Positions 1 to 8,929 of a DNA stretch of 48,599 nt are shown one piece after another. A model generated the notes under the pieces. It was not told the DNA's origin. It did no database searches and saw nothing but the letters and a program-made list of their open reading frames with translations. The stretch spans positions 7,029 to 55,627 of the forward strand of contig LFSM01000111.1 of NCBI GenBank assembly GCA_001512745.1, given 5' to 3'. Source of the DNA: Clostridiales bacterium DTU032. GTDB lineage: Bacteria; Bacillota; Clostridia; Saccharofermentanales; DTU023. Both the position numbers and the translations under genes were made by a program. Position 1 is the stretch's first letter. The number at the start of each line of letters is the position of its first letter.

Positions 1-160
1 AATATTTCCATTCTCCCTGCTTATTGATGCCGACAAGAATAAGATTGTAAGCAGTATTACTACTCAGAGTGTCAACAATAAAAGCTGCAGATTTACGGGA
101 AACTTCATGCTCAGGTGATTGTCCGCCAAAGAGGACTGCGATATTCAGTGTTTCTTTCAT
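1..160 (-). CDS. ddl: D-alanine--D-alanine ligase, N-terminal fragment
   Basis: The gene is cut by the window edge and only about 53 N-terminal residues are visible. After a short MKETLNIAVLF start they contain GGQSPEHEVS, the conserved N-terminal signature of ATP-grasp D-Ala-D-Ala ligases. The enzyme joins two D-alanines for the peptidoglycan stem peptide in the cytoplasm. The ATP-grasp and catalytic domains lie outside the window. It is the last gene of the minus-strand block and starts 6 bases after the coiled-coil gene ends, so the two are probably co-transcribed. The identification rests on the motif and the cell-wall context. Confidence 0.85.
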   Translation of the reverse strand, partial: MKETLNIAVLFGGQSPEHEVSRKSAAFIVDTLSSNTAYNLILVGINKQGEWKY

Positions 161-166
161 TATATT

Positions 167-709
167 TTAATCCAATGCTTTTTGATTTTCTTTTATATTG
201 ACCAGCATATTTGTCAGATGCTCTTCAAGGTTTTCCAGGATTTCCCGGGTATAGTTGAGAGCATTATTGCGGATATTTTCACTGTGCTGACTAGCTTCTT
301 CTATCATCAAGGAGGCAGCCTGCTGTGCTTGTTGTGTAACCTCATGTTCATCGATCATAGCTGCCATTTGTACTTCGGCGTCGCGAATAACTGCTTCAGC
401 CTCGCGTCTGGCTTCATTAATCAGCTGGTGATTTTGCTGCAGAACCCAGCGTGCACGTTCCAGTTCTTCGGGTAAGCTTTCACGGATCATACGCACCATA
501 TAAAGAAGCTCTTCACGATCCATCATACATTTGTTGCTGAAAGGAACATTACGGGCTTCCTCAACTGTATTCTCCAGTCTTTCCAGCAAAACTTCGACAC
601 TACGGTCTTGTCTGTTTTCTCCTCTGGGGTCAACCGGTATTCTTTGTGGACGGCGATTGGGTACGCCCTGTCTTTTTCCCCCTGTTCTGGTATTTCTTTG
701 ATCTTCCAT
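167..709 (-). CDS. Coiled-coil protein of the coaD neighbourhood (often called ATPase or DivIVA-like)
   Basis: A 180-residue soluble protein. The first 45 residues are basic and proline/arginine-rich. The rest is nearly all charged helix, rich in E, Q, R and A with heptad spacing (residues about 45-180), predicting a coiled coil. The segments NVPFSNKCMMDREELL and ESLPEELERARWVL match a small clostridial family found beside coaD and annotated as ATPase, V-type ATPase subunit H-like or DivIVA-like. No nucleotide-binding motif is visible, so the ATPase name is not supported. The ATG at 709 was chosen because GGAGG lies 9 bases upstream; a TTG at 715 would leave only 3 bases. Its function is unknown; its neighbours are coaD and ddl. 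Confidence 0.75.
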   Translation of the reverse strand: MEDQRNTRTGGKRQGVPNRRPQRIPVDPRGENRQDRSVEVLLERLENTVEEARNVPFSNKCMMDREELLYMVRMIRESLPEELERARWVLQQNHQLINEARREAEAVIRDAEVQMAAMIDEHEVTQQAQQAASLMIEEASQHSENIRNNALNYTREILENLEEHLTNMLVNIKENQKALD

Positions 710-802
710 ATTCAAAAGCCTCCGCAGTATCTAATTGGTCACCATGTGGCGATTTATATTTGATTATATATCATTATTGTTTGCCTTACTAAGCAAATAA
801 AG

Positions 803-1339
803 CTAATCAGCGGCGTATCTGCGCTCTACTTCCCTGCAGACAGCTGCAGGTACATAAGGATCAAGTTTGACACCATAAGCCGCTAATTCTCTTACGGCAG
901 AAGAGCTGATACTGTCATAAGCTGCTGATGTTGTTAAAAACACAGTCTCAAGATCCGGATTCAGTTGCCTGTTCAGTCGTGCCATCTGTTTCTCCGACTC
1001 GAGATCAATAGATGTGCGCAAACCACGTAAGCAAATCCTGATGTTTTCCCGGCGGCAAAATTCAGCAAACAAACCTTGCCAGCCGCTGACCTTAACTCCC
1101 TCAAAATCCTGAACCGAAAGTTCGACCATCCTGATACGGTCAGCAAGGGGGACATGCACTTTTTTTGACTGGTTGTCAATTACAACAACTATGAGCTCAT
1201 CACATAATTTCAGACCGCGCCCGATCAGGTCCAAATGACCTTTCGTCATCGGATCAAAAGTTCCGGCATAGGCTATGCGGCGTAAGCCCCGGTCAGAGCC
1301 TGTAACACCTTCTAATAGGCTGTCATTAGTCTTTTTCAT
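803..1339 (-). CDS. coaD: Phosphopantetheine adenylyltransferase
   Basis: Transfers AMP from ATP to 4'-phosphopantetheine to give dephospho-CoA, the penultimate step of coenzyme A synthesis. The nucleotidyltransferase signature YAGTFDPMTKGHLD and the C-terminal SISSSAVREL motif are visible. With the ATG at 1339 the protein has 178 residues, slightly longer than the usual 160 because of about 18 extra N-terminal residues before the first beta strand. The frame is open further upstream, but that extension would lie inside rsmD and has no family resemblance, so it was rejected. The start overlaps the end of rsmD by 14 bases and has no strong ribosome-binding site, suggesting translational coupling. 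The rsmD-coaD pairing is common in Firmicutes. Confidence 0.93.
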   Translation of the reverse strand: MKKTNDSLLEGVTGSDRGLRRIAYAGTFDPMTKGHLDLIGRGLKLCDELIVVVIDNQSKKVHVPLADRIRMVELSVQDFEGVKVSGWQGLFAEFCRRENIRICLRGLRTSIDLESEKQMARLNRQLNPDLETVFLTTSAAYDSISSSAVRELAAYGVKLDPYVPAAVCREVERRYAAD

Positions 1340-1889
1340 GATAGTAAAAGGATAGCATGGAGGCGCCGTATGTACAACTGCGGGACAGAAGCAGGTCGCC
1401 GCCAAGATTAGCGGGAATAGCCTGTTTTTGCTCGCTTTCCACAACGATTACACCGGCAGGAGTAAGCAAGGCAGGCAGGTCATTTTTAATCTTTTCGAGC
1501 AAGGAAGGCAGTGCCTGCCAGGGAGGATCCAGATAAATAAAGTCGAAGTTAAAGTTATTTTTAACCAATTTTTTCAGAAGTTTCACAGCATCATAGGTGT
1601 AAACCCTGACCTGGTCTGAAGTGCGGGTTTTTTCAATATTAGAAAACAGGGCTTTCAATGCATCGCGATCAGTCTCACAAAGGACAGCACCGGCAGCACC
1701 CCGGCTCAGTGCTTCTAAGGCTATCTGGCCACTGCCTGCGAACAGGTCCAGAACTCTTGCACCGTATATGTCGGCTCCGAGGATGGAAAACAAGGCTTCC
1801 TTTGCGCGATCAGAGGTCGGACGGGTGTCCTTGCCTGCAGGCGTCTGTAGATTTATACCTCTGAGTGAACCTGAAACAATTCTGGGCAT
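1326..1889 (-). CDS. rsmD: 16S rRNA (guanine(966)-N(2))-methyltransferase
   Basis: An SAM-dependent methyltransferase that modifies G966 of 16S rRNA during 30S assembly. The 187 residues begin with MPRIVSGSLRG, like the family's usual start. They contain the SAM-binding VLDLFAGSGQIALEALSRGA and the catalytic tetrapeptide in YLDPPW, which is in the DPPY/NPPY position. Length and motif order are normal. It lies 10 bases after recG and overlaps coaD, so it sits in the middle of a recG-rsmD-coaD transcription unit. Confidence 0.93.
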   Translation of the reverse strand: MPRIVSGSLRGINLQTPAGKDTRPTSDRAKEALFSILGADIYGARVLDLFAGSGQIALEALSRGAAGAVLCETDRDALKALFSNIEKTRTSDQVRVYTYDAVKLLKKLVKNNFNFDFIYLDPPWQALPSLLEKIKNDLPALLTPAGVIVVESEQKQAIPANLGGDLLLSRSCTYGASMLSFYYHEKD

Positions 1890-1899
1890 TCCGGACTCC

Positions 1900-3969
1900 T
1901 TAAATGGCAGGGTTTTTCAAACGCTCGGCATAACGTCTGTTAAACTCCGGCAAAATCAGCCGGTTCTCAGCAGTCTGCAGGAGGGGGTCTTCTGACAAGA
2001 TCTTCTCGGCAGCTCCGGCAGCTTCCACCAGCAAGCCGCTGTCACGGGATAAATCGCTGGCTTTGAAATCCGGCAATCCACTTTGACGCACTCCGAAGAA
2101 ATCACCGGGACCACGTAAACGGAGATCTTCTTCAGCTATCTTGAAGCCGTCCTTGTGGCGGCAGAGGGCTGTCAGACGTTTACGTGCAAATTCATCATCA
2201 CTGTCGCTCATCAGTATACAATAGGACTCGTAATGCGAACGCCCTACCCGTCCACGCATCTGATGCAGCTGGGCCAGTCCGAAACGTTCAGCGTTTTCCA
2301 CAATCAGGATGGTCGCCTCTTTCTGATCAATACCTACCTCGATGACACTGGTACTGACAAGGATATCTATTTCTCCGGCAGAGAGGGCACGCATGATGCT
2401 GTCCTTTTCCTGCGCCTTCATGCGGCCATGTAAAAGAGCCAGCCGCCGATGAGAAAAGCTGCCCTGCTTCAATCGGCCGAAGACCTCCTCGGCAGATTCC
2501 AGTTTTATATAATCTGAGCTTTCAATGGCAGGACATACAATATAGGCAATATGCCCTTTTTCTATTTCAGCTTCAATCATGCGCTCCACTCTGGGCCTGT
2601 CTTTGCTTCTGGCAGTATAGGTCAGAATTGGCTGCCGGCCTGCCGGCATGTCGCGCATCTCCGAAATATCCAGATCACCATAAAGTATCATGGCCAATGA
2701 GCGTGGTATGGGCGTTGCGGACATCACCAGAACATGGGGGTAGACGTCTTCCGTGCTGGTCAGATTGAGACGCTGCTCGACACCGAAGCGGTGCTGTTCA
2801 TCAGTGATACAAAGAGCCAGCTGCCTGTATTTAACATCCCCCGATATCAGGGCATGGGTTCCGACCAGACATTGAATTTCACCCGATTCAATTGCGCTGA
2901 GTGTCTCTCTCCTGACAGCAGCCGGCATACCGCCCAGGAGCAGACCGGTCTTGATGCCAAAAGCTTCAAAAAAACCAGTCAGACTTTCGAAATGCTGTTG
3001 GGCCAGGATGGAAGTCGGAGCCATCATAACTGACTGCTTGCCTGCCAGAGCCACCCGCGCCATTGCCAGCATTGCTACGGCTGTCTTGCCTGAACCGACA
3101 TCTCCCTGGATCAGCCGGTAGGCAGGGCAAGTCCGCTCCAGGTCACGCTTTATCGCTGCCAGAGTTTCCTGCTGTGATCCTGTCAATTCAAAAGCCAGGC
3201 TCTGCTCCATTTTCTGCAGCTGAGCCTCATCCTCTTTGGATAGAATGATGGCCTGTCTTTCCAGAAGTGTCCGCTCAGATTTTAGCGAGCGCAGTCCGGC
3301 CATAATGAGAAAAAGTTCTTCAAAGGCAAGGCGGCGCCTGCCTACTTCTGCTGCATGTCTGCTGGAAGGAAAGTGTATTTCCGAAAAAGCATAAGACTGT
3401 GAAGCAAGCTGGTGTTCACGTCTGCTTGCAGCAGGAAGAAATTCGCTGAACATCAGCCGGTCAGAGTCTAAGACTTGTCTTACGGCATCACGAACTATAT
3501 TCTGCGTCAGCCCCTCTGTCAGGGGGTATATGGGCAAAAGTGGCGGAAGGCCCCCGCCTTCGCGGAAGAATTGTGGATTTTGAACTGAAAAATAGCGGCC
3601 GGCACGTTTGATCCGTCCTCTGAAGAGAAAAGTGTCACCACGATTGATTTGCTTAGCCATCCAGGGCTGATTAAACCAGACTGCACTGATCACCCCTGTG
3701 TCATCTTGAAGTTTGACCACAGTCTGAGAGTTATTACCGCGCCGGTTAAGCTGCGGTATTGTAATCACGCTGCCCCTGAAGCAGGCAATATCATCATCTG
3801 CCAGGTCGCAGATATTACTGAGCTCGGACCAGTCTTCATAGTCACGCGGCAAATGCCAGAGCAAATCTTCACAAGTATGAATTGCCAGCTTAGAAAAAAG
3901 CGCGGCCCTCTTATCGGAAATGCCGCGCAATGCTGAGACTTTCTCGTCCAGAATGCTGCATTTAGACAC
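1900..3969 (-). CDS. recG: ATP-dependent DNA helicase RecG
   Basis: A branch-migrating helicase that reverses stalled forks and processes Holliday junctions. The product has 689 residues. It has an N-terminal wedge/OB region, then helicase motifs: Walker A GDVGSGKT, motif II DEQH, motif III VMSATPIPRS and the motif VI region VGRSHYESYC. The frame stays open upstream to 4017, but the GTG at 3969 is preferred because AAGGAGG lies 9 bases before it. The GTG sits inside the last codons of nth (8-base overlap), so the two genes are translationally coupled. Together nth and recG form a DNA-maintenance pair. Confidence 0.95.
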   Translation of the reverse strand: MSKCSILDEKVSALRGISDKRAALFSKLAIHTCEDLLWHLPRDYEDWSELSNICDLADDDIACFRGSVITIPQLNRRGNNSQTVVKLQDDTGVISAVWFNQPWMAKQINRGDTFLFRGRIKRAGRYFSVQNPQFFREGGGLPPLLPIYPLTEGLTQNIVRDAVRQVLDSDRLMFSEFLPAASRREHQLASQSYAFSEIHFPSSRHAAEVGRRRLAFEELFLIMAGLRSLKSERTLLERQAIILSKEDEAQLQKMEQSLAFELTGSQQETLAAIKRDLERTCPAYRLIQGDVGSGKTAVAMLAMARVALAGKQSVMMAPTSILAQQHFESLTGFFEAFGIKTGLLLGGMPAAVRRETLSAIESGEIQCLVGTHALISGDVKYRQLALCITDEQHRFGVEQRLNLTSTEDVYPHVLVMSATPIPRSLAMILYGDLDISEMRDMPAGRQPILTYTARSKDRPRVERMIEAEIEKGHIAYIVCPAIESSDYIKLESAEEVFGRLKQGSFSHRRLALLHGRMKAQEKDSIMRALSAGEIDILVSTSVIEVGIDQKEATILIVENAERFGLAQLHQMRGRVGRSHYESYCILMSDSDDEFARKRLTALCRHKDGFKIAEEDLRLRGPGDFFGVRQSGLPDFKASDLSRDSGLLVEAAGAAEKILSEDPLLQTAENRLILPEFNRRYAERLKNPAI

Positions 3970-4627
3970 AGTCACCGGCCTCCTTGCCTTCCAGGTTCTG
4001 CTGAGAACCATAAGCACATAGCTGCCGCAAGGGACAGGCTACACAGTCTCTGCAGCGGGCTTTGCAGATGGTGCGGCCGTGGAAGACCATAAAATGTCCC
4101 CAGTCTGTGTAGGAATCCGGCGGCAGTACAGCTTCAAGCTCTCCTTCAATTTTGGCAGGATCCTTCTCGGCAGTCATGCCCAGGAGTCTGCTGATTCGGG
4201 CACAATGTGTGTCTACAACAACAGCTTGTTCACCAAAAGCATCTCCCAACATCAGGTTGGCAATCTTACGTCCCACTCCCGGCAATTCCATTAGTTGTTC
4301 CCGTGTCCGGGGTACCTGGCTCCCATGCTCCTCGGTTATTATCTCAGCAGAGCCCTTAATTGCTTTAGCCTTATTGCGATAAATGCCGCAGGCCCGGATT
4401 ATGTTCTCAATATCGGCCACATCAGCCTCGGCCATGTCAGCTATAGTTGGATATGCAGCAAAAAGATGTGGCGTGATCTTGTTTACACGTTCATCAGTGC
4501 ATTGCGAGGCCAGAATTCCTCCGACCAGAAGTTCCCAGGCTGAAGTTGCGTCCAATGTAGTTTCAACATCAGGATAAGTCTCATGTAAAATTTCAATAAT
4601 CTGCTTTGCGCGTTGTTTTTTATCCAT
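3962..4627 (-). CDS. nth: Endonuclease III (DNA glycosylase/AP lyase)
   Basis: Excises oxidised pyrimidines and nicks at the abasic site in base-excision repair. All key parts are present in 221 residues: the helix-hairpin-helix LPGVGRK with catalytic Lys121, the VVVDTH segment with Asp139, and the C-terminal [4Fe-4S] ligands Cys188-X6-Cys195-X2-Cys198-X5-Cys204. The start ATG shares one base with the stop of the upstream HtrA-like gene (TAATG), and the end overlaps recG by 8 bases, so the three are tightly coupled. Confidence 0.96.
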   Translation of the reverse strand: MDKKQRAKQIIEILHETYPDVETTLDATSAWELLVGGILASQCTDERVNKITPHLFAAYPTIADMAEADVADIENIIRACGIYRNKAKAIKGSAEIITEEHGSQVPRTREQLMELPGVGRKIANLMLGDAFGEQAVVVDTHCARISRLLGMTAEKDPAKIEGELEAVLPPDSYTDWGHFMVFHGRTICKARCRDCVACPLRQLCAYGSQQNLEGKEAGDCV

Positions 4628-5964
4628 TAATGCCTAGCTTGCTGCAGATAACTGGAAAATGCAAATTCTGTGTCTTCACTCGGCCGGTAAATTTTCATTA
4701 CGCAGTATGAGCCGATCGACATTTTGTTCATCGCTTCAATTAAATCTTCCGTTAACTCAGCTTTGTTATTATTAATCTCTAGTATTATATCACCTGCACG
4801 CAGGCCGGCAATATAAGCGGGACTGTTCAGCTGCACACAAGTAACATAGAGTCCTATCGGGTAATCATAGCGCTGGGAAGAGAGGGCCGCAAACTCATCA
4901 GTCATCACAGCGATACCTAAAGTTGCTGCGCGCACGGGAGGGTTTTCAACTACTTTTATAATGTAATCTACTACTTCCGCAATAATTGGTGCAGGCACTA
5001 TGTAAGTGCGGTAATCGAGATAGGAGTATTGGCTTGAGGCACTGCAGATACCTAAAACACGGCCATACTCATCCACTAAAGGAGCACCGGGAACTTTGTT
5101 CAAGGTTGGTACGTCAGATACAAAAAGTTCATAGTGCAAACCGTTTTCGCGCAGGCTGGGAACCTGAACACTCATGATATAGCCGGGAATCAGACTGCCC
5201 TGCATAACATAAGTATCAGGCGATGTAATAACTCCAATCGGAAGTCCTACCTTGACCTCGTTTGTTCTGCTTAATGGCTGCGCTATTAGTTTGCTGCTGT
5301 CAGGATCAATTTTCAAGATTGCAATATCACTCATTACGTCAAATCCATATAAAATTGCAGGAAATGGCTTGGTATGGCCATCTATATAGACTTCAACCGT
5401 AGCGCCTTCCATCAGAATCCCGCGATAATCGACAGCTTTGGCAAACATGGAATATGAACTTATGAGCAGACCCTCTTCATCAATAAGCAGTCCGGAAAAG
5501 ATTTCCTCTCTTTCCTGATATAAAGCTGAAGCAGGTATCTTTAATCTGACCGAAGCAACAGACGGATTAATTTTTTCAAAAATCTCAGTCCAGTCCAGAG
5601 CGACGGGTGCTTGCTCACTGTCAGTTGTAATGTTTGGTCTGCTGGCCGGAGTAACAGTGCCCGTCGGATCATCGCCGGATATATTGCTGCTTTTATTGCT
5701 TAAATCAGTAATTTCTGCAGTTGTTTCGGTCTTGCCGGTCAATTCAGCTTCACTTGTTCCGGACGTATTGGGTCCGCTGCCAGTTGAGCTCGGCTCATAA
5801 GATACAGGCAGAGTTTTCCTGGTTTCTGTTTTGGCACTCTCATTAAGTCCGGATGAGCCTGATGGTACTTCAAGGTTGTTGCCGGGGCCACAGCCGCTCA
5901 CACAGGTAAAAACAAGCAAAAATAAAACTACTATAAATTTGGCTTTAATTAGTTGCTTAAACAT
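4627..5964 (-). CDS. HtrA/DegP-like lipoprotein with degenerate protease domain and PDZ domain
   Basis: A 445-residue envelope protein. Residues 1-25 form a lipoprotein signal peptide ending in VSGC (lipid-bearing Cys25). Residues about 26-120 are a Ser/Thr/Pro-rich linker. Residues about 130-335 align with the trypsin-like HtrA fold and residues about 345-430 are a PDZ domain. The triad is broken. The NNHV position reads SYSM (Ser172 in place of His), and the GNSGGPL position reads KVPGAPL (Pro292 in place of the nucleophilic Ser). The Asp (MSDIAILKI, Asp213) is kept. It is therefore probably a non-proteolytic binding or chaperone protein anchored outside the membrane. It lies 115 bases after a kinase/regulator pair, as htrA does beside CssRS-type systems, and is coupled to nth. 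Family and domains are fairly sure; loss of activity is inferred. Confidence 0.85.
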   Translation of the reverse strand: MFKQLIKAKFIVVLFLLVFTCVSGCGPGNNLEVPSGSSGLNESAKTETRKTLPVSYEPSSTGSGPNTSGTSEAELTGKTETTAEITDLSNKSSNISGDDPTGTVTPASRPNITTDSEQAPVALDWTEIFEKINPSVASVRLKIPASALYQEREEIFSGLLIDEEGLLISSYSMFAKAVDYRGILMEGATVEVYIDGHTKPFPAILYGFDVMSDIAILKIDPDSSKLIAQPLSRTNEVKVGLPIGVITSPDTYVMQGSLIPGYIMSVQVPSLRENGLHYELFVSDVPTLNKVPGAPLVDEYGRVLGICSASSQYSYLDYRTYIVPAPIIAEVVDYIIKVVENPPVRAATLGIAVMTDEFAALSSQRYDYPIGLYVTCVQLNSPAYIAGLRAGDIILEINNNKAELTEDLIEAMNKMSIGSYCVMKIYRPSEDTEFAFSSYLQQARH

Positions 5965-6079
5965 TAATTAAGATTATCCTTTCAGTAGCTTTTGCTGGTC
6001 AGGAGCGATTTTTTCAGAATAGCTTCAAGCCCTATCTTACGAAAAATTAATGTATATAATATGAACAATCCTTTATGTA

Positions 6080-7594
6080 TCAAGGACTTTCCAAGGTAAA
6101 CAAGATACCTACTCCACCTAAATCAGAGTGATAGGCCTTTATTATCTGACCATGTCTCTTGACCAGGGTGCGTGCGATATATAATCCTAAACCCGATCCT
6201 TCGGTAGAACGGGAACGTTCAGCTTTATAGAAACGATCGAAGATATAAGGGATATCTTCATCAGAAATACCTTGACCATTGTCTTCAACAGCAATCTGCA
6301 CCAGACGGTTTTCAAGCCTTGTGCTCACTAGAACCAGGCCTGAATGCGGTGCAAAGCGAATCGCGTTTGTCAGAATATTGCTCAGAACCCTCGTGATGGC
6401 ATCCTCATCAGCTATTACCATATAGCCGGTCCCCTCACCATCAGAAAGCTGCAACTCAAGGGTGAGATTTTTTTCCATCAGCAGGGGTTCAAGCGAATCC
6501 ACAACACGAATGATCAGATTGTTTATATTGAAAACGCTGCGGTTCAATGCATTGACACTTCCTTCAACAGTCTGCTCAAACAAAGTATCAATCAATTGAC
6601 GCAAACGCTCTGTTTCTGATTTTACAATGTCCAGATAATGCGAATAACGTTCAGGTGAAATAGTGCCATCCCGCATTGCTTCAATAAAACCATGAATTGA
6701 TGTGACGGGAGTTCTCAAATCGTGGGAAATGCTGCTGAGGAAATCAGATTGTTGCTGCTCCTGCTCTTCAAATTTAGCGATCAGGGTATTGAAAGTCCGA
6801 ACCAGGATAGTCAGATCATCCTCACGGCCGGGCAGATTGTCACTGACATCATAAAGAGTCAGAGGCCGCTCCTCTTTTCCCAGTTTGGCCCGGGCGCTCA
6901 AGTCACCTTTATACACTTTATCTGCTGTTTTGGCTAAAGCAGAAATAGGTTCTGTAATACTGCGCGAGATAATTAAAATGATTATCAGGGATAAAAGGAA
7001 AGCAATAAAGAAGGAAATCGGAATGCTTTTTTCCTGCAAAAAACCTGTGAAGCTGTCGGGTCTGGTATGCCGCAGTAAGAGTACTTCACCTGTATATACT
7101 CTCGTATAGCCGGGTAAGGGGCTGCTGGCGGCCAGCCAGGAAGCGGAGTCAGGCAGGTAGTCTTTCAGGCCGGTATCTGAAGCTGTGCAGCTATAGCTTC
7201 TGCCTCCCCTGTTTGTCAGCTCATCAGGCAGGATATAGTATCGTTCTGCGCTGTCGTATTCCAGTTGTTCCAGCAGATTTGCCGGCAGGCCGGTATCGTA
7301 TACTATGCGATTGTCGCCATCAATAATACAGACAATGGCACCGGTAGACCTGGCTGCAAATGTCCAGTATCCCGTAACTTCAGATGTAACAAAAACTCTG
7401 CCGCCCGCAGACATATGGCGAGCAGTAAGATCGGCTATCTCATTTGAATTGCGCTCCAGTTCATCCAGCCGCAACTGCTTTGAGCTTGCAGAAGAAATCG
7501 AAGTATAGGCAACTGCCAAAAATGCGAAAATAATTAGAATTGCCAGTGAAATGCTGACAAAAGTCCTGCCATAGATTGACAGACGGTGTTTCAT
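6080..7594 (-). CDS. Membrane sensor histidine kinase
   Basis: A 504-residue class I kinase. Transmembrane helices lie at about 11-33 and 192-212, flanking an extracytoplasmic sensor domain of about 155 residues. A HAMP linker (SITEPISALAKTADKV onward) follows, then the HisKA dimerisation box with the phosphorylated His in SSISHDLRTP, an N box (NILTNAIRFAP), and the G1/G2 glycine motifs (VEDNGQGISDEDI, GSGLGLYIARTLV). The architecture is PhoR/CssS-like. Its ATG shares one base with the stop of the response-regulator gene, so the two form a cognate pair. The signal is unknown; the adjacent HtrA-like lipoprotein suggests envelope or secretion stress. Confidence 0.93.
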   Translation of the reverse strand: MKHRLSIYGRTFVSISLAILIIFAFLAVAYTSISSASSKQLRLDELERNSNEIADLTARHMSAGGRVFVTSEVTGYWTFAARSTGAIVCIIDGDNRIVYDTGLPANLLEQLEYDSAERYYILPDELTNRGGRSYSCTASDTGLKDYLPDSASWLAASSPLPGYTRVYTGEVLLLRHTRPDSFTGFLQEKSIPISFFIAFLLSLIIILIISRSITEPISALAKTADKVYKGDLSARAKLGKEERPLTLYDVSDNLPGREDDLTILVRTFNTLIAKFEEQEQQQSDFLSSISHDLRTPVTSIHGFIEAMRDGTISPERYSHYLDIVKSETERLRQLIDTLFEQTVEGSVNALNRSVFNINNLIIRVVDSLEPLLMEKNLTLELQLSDGEGTGYMVIADEDAITRVLSNILTNAIRFAPHSGLVLVSTRLENRLVQIAVEDNGQGISDEDIPYIFDRFYKAERSRSTEGSGLGLYIARTLVKRHGQIIKAYHSDLGGVGILFTLESP

Positions 7595-8319
7595 CAGCCC
7601 CTGACCTCGAACTTATAGCCAACACTCCAGATTGTTTTAATATTCCAGTCAGGATGATCAATAAGATCCAGTTTTTCGCGAAGACGCTTGATATGAACGT
7701 CAACGGTACGAGGTTCACCGTAGTAATCAAAGCCCCAGATATTTTCCAAAATCTGGCTCCGGGTAAATACACGGTTGGGATGAGATGCAAGAAAATACAA
7801 AAGCTCGAGCTCCTTGGGAGGGAAACTTAATTCCTCATCATTCAAACGTACCAGATATTGTGTCCGATTGATTTCCAGACCGGGATAAGAAATAACATCA
7901 TCCCCGCTTTGCTGACTATCACTTGAAGAAAACACCTTGCTTTTTGATGCACGCCGCAAGACAGCTTTTACACGCGCAATCAGCTCTTTCGGTTCAAAGG
8001 GCTTGGCAATATAGTCGTCCGCTCCTAACTCCAGACCAACTATTTTGTCCAGAGTATCACCACGTGCTGTTAGCATAATTACAGGGACAGAACTGTAGCG
8101 GCGCAATTCGCGCATAACATCAAAACCGCTCATTCCCGGAAGCATCAGGTCCAGAATCAGAACATCAGGATCGAGCTGCTGCACGCGATCTATAACCTCG
8201 TCGCCGCGAAAACAGACGTCAACCCGGAAGCCTTCATTTTCAAAATACAGCTTGAGCAATTCTCCTATATGGGGATCATCATCTACGATCAATACTGTCT
8301 TCTCAGGATTAATTTCCAT
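7594..8319 (-). CDS. OmpR/PhoB-family response regulator
   Basis: A 241-residue transcription factor. The receiver domain has acidic residues in VLIVDDDPH, the phospho-acceptor Asp in LILDLMLPGMSG, and the conserved Lys in ADDYIAKPF. The C-terminal winged-helix DNA-binding domain ends with RTVDVHIKRLREKL...WNIKTIWSVGYKFE, typical of the family. The ATG at 8319 places the receiver domain at the usual distance from the N-terminus; a GTG at 8364 is a possible alternative, and neither has a strong ribosome-binding site. It is coupled to the kinase gene by a TGATG overlap and starts 74 bases after nrdR. Confidence 0.93.
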   Translation of the reverse strand: MEINPEKTVLIVDDDPHIGELLKLYFENEGFRVDVCFRGDEVIDRVQQLDPDVLILDLMLPGMSGFDVMRELRRYSSVPVIMLTARGDTLDKIVGLELGADDYIAKPFEPKELIARVKAVLRRASKSKVFSSSDSQQSGDDVISYPGLEINRTQYLVRLNDEELSFPPKELELLYFLASHPNRVFTRSQILENIWGFDYYGEPRTVDVHIKRLREKLDLIDHPDWNIKTIWSVGYKFEVRG

Positions 8320-8393
8320 CACCGTCCGATTTCTAGCACAAATATCTGCGATGTTAACAATCACATCTCAAAATAACTCTTCACATCTGATTA

Positions 8394-8861
8394 TTATATG
8401 TTATTAGCCCCCGCTTTGAACAGATCGCCCAATTCTTCTAAAAAGGAGGAAACATCGGCAAATTCTCTATAGACTGAGGCAAAGCGTATATACGCGACTT
8501 CATCAATACCCCGAAGCTGCTCCAGTACAAGTTCTCCTATCTCGGAACTGGGAATTTCACGCCGCAATTTATTACCTTCGCTTTGTTCGATAGTATGAAC
8601 AATCTCCTCAATCTGAGCAGTTGTAACCGGCCGTTTTTCACAACTCTTCATGATACCGGCAATCAATTTTTCACGATCAAAAGGCTGCCTGCTGCCGTCC
8701 TTCTTAATCACCATCAGGGGCATGAGCTCGACACGTTCATAAGTAGTAAAGCGCTCACCGCACTTGCAGCACTCACGACGCCTGCGAATAGTACTGTCGT
8801 CGTCTGATGGACGCGAATCAATTACCTTGTTATCACTAAATTTGCAATAAGGACAACGCAT
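8394..8861 (-). CDS. nrdR: Transcriptional repressor NrdR
   Basis: Represses ribonucleotide reductase genes in response to the ATP/dATP ratio. The 155 residues hold the N-terminal zinc ribbon (Cys3, Cys6, Cys31, Cys34 in MRCPYC...ECCKCGERFTTYERVE). An ATP-cone domain follows (VIKKDGSRQPFDREKLIAGIMKSCEKRPV...). The start is clear, with GGGAGG 6 bases upstream. It lies after the ftsZ terminator, so it needs either read-through or a local promoter. No NrdR box is recognisable in front of it, and no ribonucleotide reductase gene is in the window. Confidence 0.96.
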   Translation of the reverse strand: MRCPYCKFSDNKVIDSRPSDDDSTIRRRRECCKCGERFTTYERVELMPLMVIKKDGSRQPFDREKLIAGIMKSCEKRPVTTAQIEEIVHTIEQSEGNKLRREIPSSEIGELVLEQLRGIDEVAYIRFASVYREFADVSSFLEELGDLFKAGANNI

Positions 8862-8892
8862 TATTTCCTCCCGGCTGCTTAGCTAAATGTAA

Positions 8893-8929
8893 AATGACGC
8901 GACCTGATACAAGACCCGGCCGCGTCATT
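8893..8929 (-). terminator. Intrinsic terminator after ftsZ
   Basis: A perfect 9-bp inverted repeat, AATGACGCG (8893-8901) against CGCGTCATT (8921-8929), has a 19-base GC-rich loop. On the minus strand it is followed by TTTTACATTT. It begins 28 bases after the ftsZ stop codon and ends about 30 bases before the nrdR start. The U tract is short and interrupted, so partial read-through into nrdR is likely. Confidence 0.7.
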
